Of a DNA stretch of 64,000 bases, positions 40,301 through 52,300 are shown piece by piece. This DNA comes from Dromiciops gliroides (taxonomy: Eukaryota > Chordata > Mammalia > Microbiotheria > Microbiotheriidae). Under the pieces are notes generated by a model that did no database searches, was not told the DNA's origin, and saw only the letters and a list, made by a program, of their open reading frames with translations. The translations under genes were made by a program, and so were the position numbers. Where the stretch lies: the NCBI RefSeq assembly GCF_019393635.1, contig NC_057864.1, forward strand, positions 476,674,617 through 476,738,616, written 5' to 3'. Within the stretch, counting starts at the first letter, position 1; each line of letters starts with the position of its first letter.

Positions 40301-43300
40301 AAAGATAGGACTTCTTTGCTGATAAAGGCTTTCCATCCATATACATGTATGTATGTATGTGTATATATGTATTTTATAGTGATAAAGTACATCACACACT
40401 TGTCTAGCCTGAAGTGGGCCCTTTCCCCCCAGTTTCTGGTTGCTCTTGATTTTCATGGTTAACTAAGCTTTGATCCCTGGTGCACAGGGGCTCCTGTTCC
40501 ATCCCTCAAACCTCATACCACATTTTAAGGCCTTCAGTGGGACTTAATCTGTACCACCATACCGCTTTAGCAGTCTCAGATTAAATATGGCACTTTGCTG
40601 ATTAGAGATGATATCACAGCTGGATACACAGTAATTTCCTTCTCTAATACAGATAGATGGGAAGATAGCCAGCACGTAGCATTATCAGAAAGCGTTCAGC
40701 GAGCTCACTTGGGAAAGGCTGCATCTTTACCAGCTCTTACCTGGACACAGGGTAGGTTTGCTGTTCTAATAAATACTCTCAGGTTTTTGCCATGGTTCTT
40801 TTTTCCATTTTCCAGATACCAGGGACATCACCCATTCTATCCACCTGGCCAGGAAAACAGAACCTGGCCTGAAATCCTGTGATGGCAACCAGGAACTCCT
40901 CAACTTCCTACGCAGCGACCTCATGAGGTGGCAACTCGATTGCAAAAAGGGGGGCCTTGGTTATGTTGAGGAGACATCTGAGTTTGAAGCCAGGGTGAGA
41001 GCATTGCAATACGCTTTCCCTTTGGAAGGAAAAATCTGGCTTGGAATTTCCTTGCTTTTTCTTTTTTTCCCCATCATTTTCTTTATTGGAGGGGGGGGGT
41101 TATTATTATTATCATCATCATTATTATTTTTCTGATAATGTATACAAGTGATCTGCCCTGGGAGTTTTCTACCTTTTTTTTTTTTTTAATTTTTGGTGGG
41201 GCAATGAGGGTTAAGTGACTTGCCCAGGGTCACACAGCTAGTAAGTGTCAAGTGTCTGAGGCTGGATTTGAACTCAGTCCTCCTGAATCAGGCCAGTGCT
41301 TTATCCACTACACTACCTAGCTGCCCCTTTCTACCTTTTTTAAAAAAAATTTTCCCCCGTTTATTTAGAATTTAAATTTTTCCCTAAATTATATGTAAAA
41401 AACAATTTTTAATGTCGATTTTTAAAACTTTGTGTTCCAAATTCTCTTCATCCTTCCCTTCCCAACCCCCCTTAAGAACACAAGCAATTCAATACAAGTA
41501 TACATGTTGCAGTCATGCTAAAACATTTCCATATTAGGTTGTGAAGAAAACAGATCAAAAAAAAAACTTAAGAAAAGGAACTAAAAAAAAATTATGCTTC
41601 AAACTGTATCAGACACCCTCAGTTCTTTCTCTGGAGCTGGATCAAATTTTTCATAAGTCCTTTCAGAGTTGTCGTGGATCATTGTAGTTGCTGAAAATAG
41701 CTAAGTCATTCACAGCTAAACACCTACAATATTGCTGTTACTTTGTATACAGTACATTTCATTTGCAATCAGCTCATGTAAGTGTTTCCAGGTTTTTCTT
41801 TCTTTCTTTCTTTCTTTTTTTTTTTGGTAGGGCAATGAGGGTTAAGCGACCTTGCCCAGGGTCACACAGCTAGTAAGTGTCAAGTGTCTGAGGCCGGATT
41901 TGAACTCAGTACTCCTGACTCCCCTGAAATTGTGATGGAACACTATTGTGTTATAAAGAAATGATATGGGGCAGCTAGGTGGCACAGTGGATGGAGCACC
42001 AGCCCTGGAGTCGGGAGGACCTGAGTTCAAATCCGGCCTCAGACACTTGACACTTACTAGCTGTGTGACCCTGGGCAAGTCGCTTAACCCCCATTGCCTC
42101 ACTTTAAAAAAAAAAAAAAGAATGCCATAATTTCATCCCATAATTTGTTTTAACATTCCCCAGTTGTTGGCATCTCCCAATTTCAAAGTCACTTTTTGTT
42201 TTTTATCTCTTTTTGTATATCAACTACTAGTAGTGGTGTCACTAGTCAAAGAGTATGCATGTTTTATAGCCCTTTGGCCATAGCTCCAAATTGCTCTACA
42301 GAATGTTTAGATCAGTTTTACAACTTCACCAAGAGTGCATTCATGTTTCCATTTTCCCCATATCCCCTACAACATTTTGTCATTTTCCTCTGCTGTCCGA
42401 TTATCCAATTCAGTAGGGTATGAGGCAGTACCCAGAATTGTTGTGACCTTGCATATTTCCAATCACCTGCCATCACCACACTTTAGCTTAGCATTTCCTA
42501 GTGGCACTGGGGTATCCTGCATTTGTCTGACCACCTCATACAGCCAGCCATTGGCGAAGTTGTGTTGGAATGGACGTTATTTTCATACTTAAACCGATTC
42601 TGAGGTGAAATTGAAGTTGCTGCCTTAGAGGCCAGAAGTGACAGGTGTGGTCAGTCTCGGTCAAAGCTCAGTGGAACCCTAGAGACTTGTTTACTTGTAA
42701 ACTTGAGTTTGTGTACTTCATATTCCCCAAATGCCTTAAGCTAGAGCTCCACTGGGCTTTCCTCAGAGGGGACTTCCCGGAGCTGCTGAATGGGAAGAAG
42801 GAAAAATGGGCTTTGCTTGTGTATCCCAAGCCAGTTGTACCAGGCTGGAGCTGGTCTGAACGAGGAAACCCTGGGTCGTGTGTCCCCTTGCAAAGAGGAC
42901 TTCAGCAGGTGCACTAGAATAGACCAGTTCATGTTTTGGGTCCTTTGTAGTCTTCCCTTCAGTCAGAAACTGAGTTCTTAGAAGTGGGAATTGTCTGTTC
43001 TCTTGAATCTGCTCAGATACTTGGGGTGTTACTGAGATTCCTGTTTTATATAGCACCATTAGCAAAACTTGCTTAAGAATATGCTTTTGTCAGGGGAAAA
43101 AAAAGAATTTGCTTTTATCTAAATCCCTCCGGATTGAATATGAGTTGGGGGTTTCTATATCTTGTGGGTGAATTGAACAGGGCATCGGCAATAGTCAGGC
43201 TGCTCTTGGTTTTCCAGTGTAGGAGACACAGCCTTCCTGGGAAACTGACTTTCCATGAGGGCATCTAGAACATTTAAACAGAACCTACCCCATGGAGAAT

Positions 43301-46300
43301 AACGTGGTGCCTTACTCTTGTTCATCCTGGCTTTCTGTGGTTCTCTACAGGTCTTCTCCCTGGAGAGTCTAAAGGACTTTGGGGAGTGTGTGATTTCCCT
43401 TCAGGCCAGTGTCATCAAGAAATTTCTTCAAGGTTTCATGGCTCCAAAACAAAAGAGAAGGAAACACCAAGAAGATTCCATAGCAAAGACTGAGGAAGTA
43501 GATGAAGAAAAGAAAATGGCAGAAGAAGCGAAGGTATTGGCCCTCGGCTTCAGACAGGAGCCAGTTGCAGTTTGATGTCTCTTGCATGTTGCCCACCTGC
43601 TCTAGGGTCAGGGCCCCCCCGCCTCTGTCTCACCTCAGATCCTTTGCCGTTTCCCCCATCTTCTTCTTCCTTGTCCTTTGTCTTTCCTTGGCCACTCTCC
43701 CATCATTCCCTCTCAGTGTTCTTCCCTCTTGCTTCTCCTTCTCTAACACCAGCCACCCAAATGGGGGGGGGTACATGAAAGATGTCCAGGTGGGGCTGAG
43801 CACCCCCGCCTTTCTTTACACAGCGGGAAAGCTTCCACTTGTTTCAAAGAAGGGCACTGTCCAGTGGAATGTAGAATGGCAAACTGTCCCCTCTCTCCAC
43901 TACAAATTATTTCGATTTCCCACATGTCACCAGGAGGCACAGGAGGGCTCCCAGGGGGCTCCATGCAGCCGATTCTTGGTTATTCACTTTCCTTTTGGCC
44001 TTTCCAGAGCCTTCTGTAGGAGGGTTCAGAGATAACAAGGACCCGGATGAGGGTGGCGGCCGTGCTTGCGGTGGAGAAGGCATAGATTACAGACAGGACC
44101 TGTCAGCTCAGTGGTAGCAGGGGAGCAGGGTGAAGAATGTCCCATCAACGGAGAGAGAAGTGTGGTGTGGGAGCAGAGGGGTCCAGTTGTAGATGACAGC
44201 AGGAAATCTGAGGAAGAGTTTTCCAGCCGGCAGGATGAAATGCAGAACAACGGCTTAGAGATTTATTAGGGGAGGTCAAAGTATCAAATCAAAAAGTTCT
44301 CTCCAGAATCTCGGACAAAACGTACAAGGGCCTGTTTTCAAGGTGGAAGAAATGGGCCGAACCAAATCCCATTGAGGAGTTGATGCTGTTTTCTTAGCTT
44401 AATACTTTCATGACGGCCAGTATGCAGCGCGCCATGTAGGCCAAAGAGAAGGATTGGCAGCCCCTCTTCCTAGATGGGCTCGGACTAGGCTTGGGCATCC
44501 TTTGCATTTCTCATCATTGGCTTCTTTTAAACACCTGTTCCCTGCCCCTGCCCTCAGACTGGCCTTTCAAGACTAGCATTTTTATCTTTGAATTGTTTGG
44601 GCCTCCGTTTTCTGGGCTATATCCTGGAAACAGTCGTCATGCCGCCATCTCAGTTATGTGGCTGTTTGTCAATGTGGTGGTGTTGGTAACAGTCTCTGCA
44701 CCTGGTGATCTGCTCCCCTGACTGAGGGAGCACTCCCCCCGCCCTATCGGGATAAGTTGGAGCCTTTTCCAGGAGAATCGCAGAAGTCATGAGGCAAACG
44801 CCGGCTTCCTAGAATTCCTTCCTCAGACTCTTGCCCGGCCAGCATGAAGCCCAGAGTCCTTGCTCTCCAGGTCCTCCTCCAGCACTCCCGGAGCAGGTCT
44901 CTCTTTCCTGCATGTGACACCAGAGCAATGACTGGAGAATTCTCTGTCATATAAGACTCAGTGCCTACGTTTTGGCCTCAGGGGAAGATTGGGGGGGCAG
45001 TCCTCCCAGGCTTATCCCTCGGGGCCAACATCCATAATACCTTAGCAGAAGAATGGGACACTTGGAAAACTTCAAGTTGTCACCAGTGCCTTCGGCGGTG
45101 CTCTGCTACTCCCCACCAGATAACTTGGGTACCTCTTCTTCCCTTCCCTGTTGACTCCATCTAGGAGCAGACGGTCACGTGCAAAAACCAGTGTGTGCTT
45201 AAAGTGGATTGTAGGTCCAGTGGCGTCAAACCCCGCATATTGACCTGGAAAACCTCAAACTGATAGTAGCTGGGTTTTTCTGTTTTTGTTTTTTTTTAGT
45301 GAGGCAATTGGAGTTAAGTGACTTGCCCTAGGGTCACACAGCTAGTAAGTGTGTGTTAAGTGTCTGAGGCTGGATCTGAACTCAGGTAACTCCTGACTCC
45401 AGGGCCAGTGCTCCATCCACTGCGCCACCTAGCGCCTGTAGCTGTTATTTTAAATTAAATTTTGTTAAACACGGTCTCCCAATTCCTTTTAATCTGGTTC
45501 AGGCCAGCCTGCAAGCTGACCAAACCTCTGATTTAGGACAGTCAGAACCACTGATAGAGTCCAGATCCCACTTACCGCCGGCACTGACTCCCTCACTGGG
45601 TGTGATCTTGAGCAGATGACTCATCCCCACCCAGGTGCCCCTAAAGCCAAAGAAAGCACCCTCCCCCATCTTCCCAGCTGGCTGGCCTCCTCCAGAAACG
45701 TCCCACATTAGAGGGGGACCACACAGACTTTCCCCCAGGCTTTTCCTGATTTAGGTCCGGCACTGCACGGTCCTCCTCTTCCCAGGAAATATACCAAGGC
45801 TCATGAGTCTAAGCATAATATGCAGCTGTTCTGCTGACAGATGCAGAGGAAGTGTGTGCAGTACCTGCCTTTGTTCCGCTGAGGGCACTGCAGACCATGT
45901 TTACTCTGTCAAGTGTGGAGCGCCCTGCAGGAATGGCACTCAGTTGCCCTTTCTCCTGGGTCCTGTGGGGTCACAGAGAGAGCACATGTTTGATCTACCC
46001 TGGACCTCAGTGGGGCTCCCTGTCTCTCAATTGAGGGTTGTGATACAGACATGGTGACTATTTCAGAGGTGCGCCCCCCCACCCCCAAATAAATAAGGGA
46101 GGGCATGGCCCAGTTGTACCTGCTTTTTTGTACATACAGCTTGGTCTCCTTCTCTGTGTGGTGGTGGTGTGTGTGGGGGACACATGCACATGTGTACACA
46201 CACATCCATAGGCTCTTGGCATCCCGGGTTAGAGCTTGCTGACCCGCCCCAGCTCCTGACAGCTCTATTTAAGGTCTGCAGCCTGCAGGATAATTGGCCT

Positions 46301-49300
46301 CTAGAGTGTCTTCCATGACGGGGGGAGGGCCATCCCACTTAAAATAGAGCTGCCTTTGCCCAGGGTCAGTCAGTGGTGTCCAGTTTGGATGCCAGGGGGT
46401 GTCCTCTTTTTACTGTTGCTCTCTGCCCTCTCCTAGTGATGATCACTTGGCTCTGAATCAGTCCATGCAGGATCTTCCTCATTGTCCTGAGGGCTCAGCT
46501 CAGTATCCCCACCCCCAATCACAGTTTGTGAACAGGCATCTACTGCTTTTATTTATGCTGCGGCAAAGAGATCTGTCATTCACAGAGTCTTCTCCAAGAA
46601 GCATTTATTTGAGGGTATATGGTGTGTTTTATTAAAGTGCCTACTTTGTTCTGGGTATTTATGCTAAATTACCTGGGGGGGGTGCAAAAACACAAGTGAA
46701 GCAATCCCTTCCCAAAAAGAGCTTACATTTTTTGGGGGGAGCTATGTACAAAGATTATACATGGTAATTGGGCAGTGTGGTATAGGCACTGGCACAAGTT
46801 ATTACCTTAAAATGAGGGAGGAAGATTGAAAGGGGGGGAAGCGGGTTTTAACTCCATGAGAATAATCCTTCCAATTTTGGAGAGGAAAGCACTGATGCTG
46901 GCATTGGGGGTGGGGAGGTGGGTACAGAACCAAGATGGGGCACCAGGGGCGGGAGGCCAAGGGAGCTTGTCCCTGACCTGGTGAACACAGCCCATAAGCA
47001 CTTTGAAGAGGAACATTCCCACAGAAGTGGTCGTGGCTCGGACCTTCAAGGCAGCTGGAGAGGAGGCAGCCATCCATTCTGAGTAGCACTGGCCAAGCCC
47101 CAGAGGAGATGGACCATGGCACTAAGGAGCTTTCCTTCTGTTTGTCTTAGTCTTAATTCGATGCAGATAAAAATATTGCGGCAAAAATGTTACCTGGCTC
47201 TTTAGATAGGACTGAGTGAGTAGAAAAAGAAAGTGGACAAAAGTGTGTGCTCTCTATAAGGAATAGCTCTGGGCTCCTTGTGTCCCCCAAGTAGAGACAG
47301 CCACACAGGACTGGCATGAGGCCCCACCCTCCCTCTTGTGCGACAGCTCCTGGTACTCTGCTCAAGATGTTGCCTTTCTTATATACCACCTGGGGTAGTG
47401 TGTTTGTTTAAAGCACACCAGGAAAGGTGAAGTAGCTATAGTCATCTCCTTGGGTTTTATTTTCTGCTTCATTTCTGTGCAGAGGTTAGTCACTAATTAC
47501 ACCACTCAAAATTCCAACTAAGGGTCCCATCTATAGTCCTCAGGCCCCTTTGTTTTCTCTGTAGGTGGCTTCAGCCTTGGAAAAATGGAAGATAGCCATC
47601 CGAGAAGCCCAGACCTTCTCTCGAATGCATGTACTTCTGGGGATGCTCGACGCCTGCATCAAGTGGGACATGTCTGCAGAGAATGCCAGGTGCAAAGTGT
47701 GTCGAAAGAAAGGTATGACAGCACGTCCCATTGAAGCTGTGCTGCCGGGCAAGGAGAGCACGGGGATGGGCAGGTTTTCATTGCTAAGCCTTTCTGTACC
47801 CTCCTCACAGGAACCATCTACCAAATTTCACAATTTGTCGTAGTTGTAGTCGTCATTGTCATCATTGTCATCATGCCTTTCTCGACACACACACACACAC
47901 ACACACACACCCCAGCCAGGGTCACACAGGCAGGGTATTCAAATAGCTGGAGGTTGAACCCCTGTTTCCTGTGGGTTGAAATCCAGAACTTGTTTCCCTT
48001 ATCATGACAGGGCCATATGAGGTGTTTCAGTGGTTTAATACCAGCATTGTTCACTTCGTTGAGAACCTGCATATGTTTGAAGGAGAAAAACCTGAATCTT
48101 TGGTCACATGAATGATTAAACCTCCAGTGTGTGCCCAGAAAGTGTATTCCTCCCAGGGGAGTCTTTGGCTAAATCATGAGGCAAAGAACCACATTCTTGT
48201 TCACACCAGGTCTGATTGCAGCTCTCCCCCTGGAAGTCTTTGGAAAGGCATTTTGGGAGAAGTTCCCCACAGCAGCCTGGGATCAGTAATTCTGGAGACA
48301 TCTCCCACAGCAAATGAGGTTCCTGCAGAGAGGCAGGAAGTTGCATCTGGTAGAGGGAGGGAGCCACAGGATTTGGGGAGAAAAGTCCAGGGGCACAGCC
48401 TGGTCGCTTTGAGCAGCTCCTTTCTGAGTTAGAAGTCATCTCTGCTCTCCTGGGTCCAAAGGAACCTTCCCAAGGGCAAGTTAAGCTTCGAGGAGCTGCC
48501 TGTCACCTGGTCCCTGAGTGGCCTCGGGTCAGTTCAGACCACTCTTTTTTTTTTTTTTGGCAGGGCAATGAGGGTTAAGTGACTTGCCCAGGGTCACACA
48601 GCTAGTGTCAAGCATCTGAGGCCGGATTTGAACTCATGTCCTCCTGAATCCACGGCCAGTATTTTATCCACTGTGCCACCTAGCTGCCCCCAAACCACTC
48701 TTAAGACCAGTTCATCGTACAGGTTTGGGGCCCATCTCCCTTCATTGTCCCATTTACAAACTGGGAAGATTAACACCTGGTTCTTTCATCTTTCTCTCTC
48801 AGAAGGTCTGTCCTATGGCAGGGATTTGTATATGACTGGAAAAAAAAAAGGACCTAGGACTTGAGTTAAAATGAGTCTTGGTGGAATCCTCCAGCATGCC
48901 AGGGTGTTTTAGCCCAAACTCTGAGGAGTTTGCCATATCGTAGAAATAGCTGAGCTATAGGGCCCTGCCCAGTCAGCTAGTAGAATGTTTTGGCCCCAGG
49001 GGATCTTCCTGAGTAGCTCCCTTGAGCCCCTCATGGAGACTGAATGTCTGTTGCCATGCTACCAGACAATGTGGCTCTGGGATGATTTGTTTTTTTGTTT
49101 GGGGGTCGGGGTTGTGCAGGTGAAGATGACAAGCTGATCCTATGTGATGAGTGCAATAAAGCCTTCCACCTGTTTTGTCTGAGACCGGCACTGTATGAGA
49201 TTCCAGATGGAGAGTGGCAGTGCCCAGCCTGCCAGCCTGCTACTGGTCGACGAAGCTGCAGGGGCAGGTGAGTGAGCACAGCGTGAACTTGGGGAGACTC

Positions 49301-52300
49301 TTTTTACTTGCTGGCCTGGCAGATAGACCCAAGCTTGCACCAACAACTTTCCATTTTAGTGATTGTCTTTCCTGGTGGATTTGATGCCATTGTTGCTCAT
49401 ACTCAGTGTGGCTCTTACTGAAGGGGTTGTGGGAGAGGTCGAGGGCAGAGCCGTGTGATCTCGCCCGCCTCTCCCCATAAAGTTATATCCTGCTCCATCT
49501 CGGTTACAGTTGGAGAACAAAAGGGAAAAGCCGTCCTGTTCCCCAAAGGTTAGGCCTTTAGCCAGCTGGTGGAGGTGGAATTGTACTTGCTTTGATGTTT
49601 TGGTCACCTGCAAGCTGTCTTTTACCTCCTGGAATGGAGCCATCATGAGAAACAACACCTGTCGGCTTCCTCTGGTCCTCCTGGTGTTCACCCTTAAAAT
49701 GCTGAGCTGGCCATTCTGTCTCTGGGCTTTAGTTTGTGTCATGTCTGGCCGGCCATCCTGGGTCCAATTCAGTTCTCACTTATGACTAGACAAACACATA
49801 TCCATATATTGGCTGCTATGGCCTGTGTCCTCCTTTTGGGACTCATTGAGTATCTAAGTCAATCTCCTTCTGTCCCTTTCCTCCCCAAAAAGGAATTACA
49901 CTGAAGATTCAGATGATGAGGACGATGGAGAGGAAGGGGATTCAGAAGAGGAGGAGGAGGAAGAGGAGGAGGAAGAGGAGGAAGATTATGAAGTGGCTGG
50001 AGTTCGACGTAAGTGTTTGAGCCGCATGACTGAACCTGGACTTGATGTGTTTAATGTAAACTCAAAACTCCCCATAGCCGAAAATCGTCATTAATCTTCT
50101 GCCCAGAGTCAGGAAGCTTGTCCCTCTGTACTTGGGCTACAGATGACGCCCCTCCCAGCTCCCTTGGGCGTCATAGTCAGAGACAGGCTGGCAGGATTGG
50201 GAGGCCTCAGGTGGGGCACAAAGGCTCCCTACTTTGTGATGGATGTTTTACTGTAGCCCCTCCACCAGTGGCCATGGAGTGCTGAGTGTGCCTTTTGTGT
50301 GTGCTGCTTGTCTGGAGGTGGTGGGCAGGGAAGGCAGTTGGGCTGCTTTATCATGGCTGCCTTTTTCTAGGGCTGAGTGCTGTACGGGTGCTCAGTGTCA
50401 AATCCTTTTGGTCCAGACAGTTTAAAAAGAAGTTTGCCCCTATATTGGCTTGTCCAGATGACATCAAACCACCACATTGACTCTGTTTGCCCTGTCTTCT
50501 TTCCCCATGAGGTTCAGGGGTAGCCTGAATAGAGGAAGGTAGAGTAAAAGTTTAAGTAAAGGGGCAGCTAGGTGTCTCAGTGGATAGAGCACTGGCCTTG
50601 GATTCAGGAGGACCTGATTTCAAATCCGGCCTCAGACACTTGACACTTACTAGCTGTGTGACCCTGGGCAAGTCACTTAACCCTGACACCCACCCCCCCA
50701 CCCCCCCAAAAAAAAGTTTAAGTAAAAAGCTAGTGCTTCCTGTCTGGTCTCTGACAGAATCACTAGCCCCAGAAATGTTTTCCCTTTACCAAGAGAATGA
50801 AGAATCCAGCTCTTGGTGTGGGGAGTGGATTCTGAAGGGCCTCACTCACATTCCAGACCAATATTCTGCTTGCCTTGGCCACTGATGTTAAATTTATGTG
50901 GAATTGTTAGCATCTCTGCCCCCACAATCACCCTCATCACCAAGTCAGTTGCACACTTGTCAGGGCCCACCATTAGGAACTGCTTCTGCTATTGAATCCC
51001 CATAGCCCACCATGGCCTTTACAAGTGCCAGGCAGCTAAGGAAGCCAACTCAGATGATTCCCACATCATCTTGGTGTCTTCTTCCACTGTTGCTCCTCCT
51101 TTGGGCTTTGAATTCACAAAGATGCCTGGGACAATTTGGGATGAATCTATAAGTCCCCTGGAGGACTGACCTGTTTGACCAGTTGATGGAATCTCTTAGG
51201 GTAACTTACTCCTCCACCACTTTGGACTGGGATCCTTGACTTCTTTGAGTAGCCAAGCCCTAAGCTAAGTGCTCTGACAATAGTAAAAGAAGGGCTGCTG
51301 TGGTCTAAAAATGCAATAGAAATGTTGTCAGTCCAGTCTCTCTGCCTCAGGTCTCCACCTCATGTCCAAAATTTCAGCTGCTGAGTATCCAGGATGTGAG
51401 CCTGGACAAATCATTGTGGCAAAGCTTTGATTTAATGGAGAAGGCCAGAGCTTAAATCTTAGTGGAGCATTTGTTTCTGAGGGCATCATTGGACACAGTG
51501 CCAGGAGCAGTGGCCTTGTGGGCCAGGCCGGTCACTATCCATTTGAGGTCTACAGTCCACAGTTGTGGTTTTGTTGTGTGGTGTAGGGAGCAGCCACAGA
51601 GATAGCCACCCCCCAGACTGGCCAGTGAGGGCAAAGCTCACAGGAGGTAGGTCAGCCTTGTGCCTCTGGACCTTCTCCTCGCCTCGCCGGCACTTTGTTG
51701 GCCAGTATTTCTTTGAAAGGAAATTCTGTTGCATTCTGGGTGCATTGGCACCTGCCCAGAGGGTCCTCAGGACAGCTCTTTACTTTCCAAGGGAATTGTG
51801 AGCAGATGACACGTCCTGCGGGCTTCCACTGGCTGCTCCCCTTAAGTATCTTGAGTTTGACTTGGGGGGGGCGCAGTGGGAGGGCTTTGGCAGCATTCCG
51901 TCTCTGCTTTTCTCTTGGGCTTGTTTTGTATCTGAGAATCTCCCTTCTAGAGAAAAGGAAGCTCGAACATCCCACCCGGGAGATGGTGAGGGGGCGGAGC
52001 GGAGGCCGGGAGCCTGCGGGGCCTGCCAGGATTGGGCCTCTCAAGTTGTGGTCACTGCCTTCCTCTCTCTTCTGCAGCCACACTTTGCTCTCTTTTTTTT
52101 TTTAAAGTACGACCCCGAAAGCCAGCCCGGGGCAAGCACGGTGGCATCTCGTCCGGGTCAAGGCCGGGCCGTCGTGCGGGCAAGAAGTTACATCCTCCCG
52201 GGAGACCCCGGCAGAGGGCCCTGCCTGTAGAAGAGGCAGAAGTGGATGAGCTGGTAAGGTTGAATTGGTTTCAGGCGACAGGTGGGGACGCCCCTCCTCT

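Larger units (their letters stand above)
41340..42550 (-). mobile_element. L1 3' end, antisense, with two nested SINEs
   Basis: The 3' UTR text at 41395-41540 and CATTGTAGTTGCTGAAAATA lead into ORF2 3' text after the SINEs at 41795-41926 and 41969-42119. It ends near 42.5 kb. Confidence 0.7.
40995..43350. other. BAZ1B intron, L1 with nested SINEs
   Basis: Most of 41340-42550 is antisense L1. The stretch 42600-43340 appears unique and without a gene. Confidence 0.7.
43534..49119. other. BAZ1B introns flanking exon 47565-47712
   Basis: Relatively repeat-poor. It contains SINEs at 45287 and 48546, a MIR3-type copy near 46600 and an AC microsatellite at 47885. No additional exon or RNA gene could be supported. 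Confidence 0.65.

Noticed and set aside
33250..41000. BAZ1B as a pseudogene
   Set aside because: Introns and splice sites are kept, flanking exons are clean and codons between indels remain conserved, which fits sequence error better than decay.
49356..49742. 128-codon minus-strand frame in a BAZ1B intron
   Set aside because: No domain, no splice or promoter context, and no recognised homologue.
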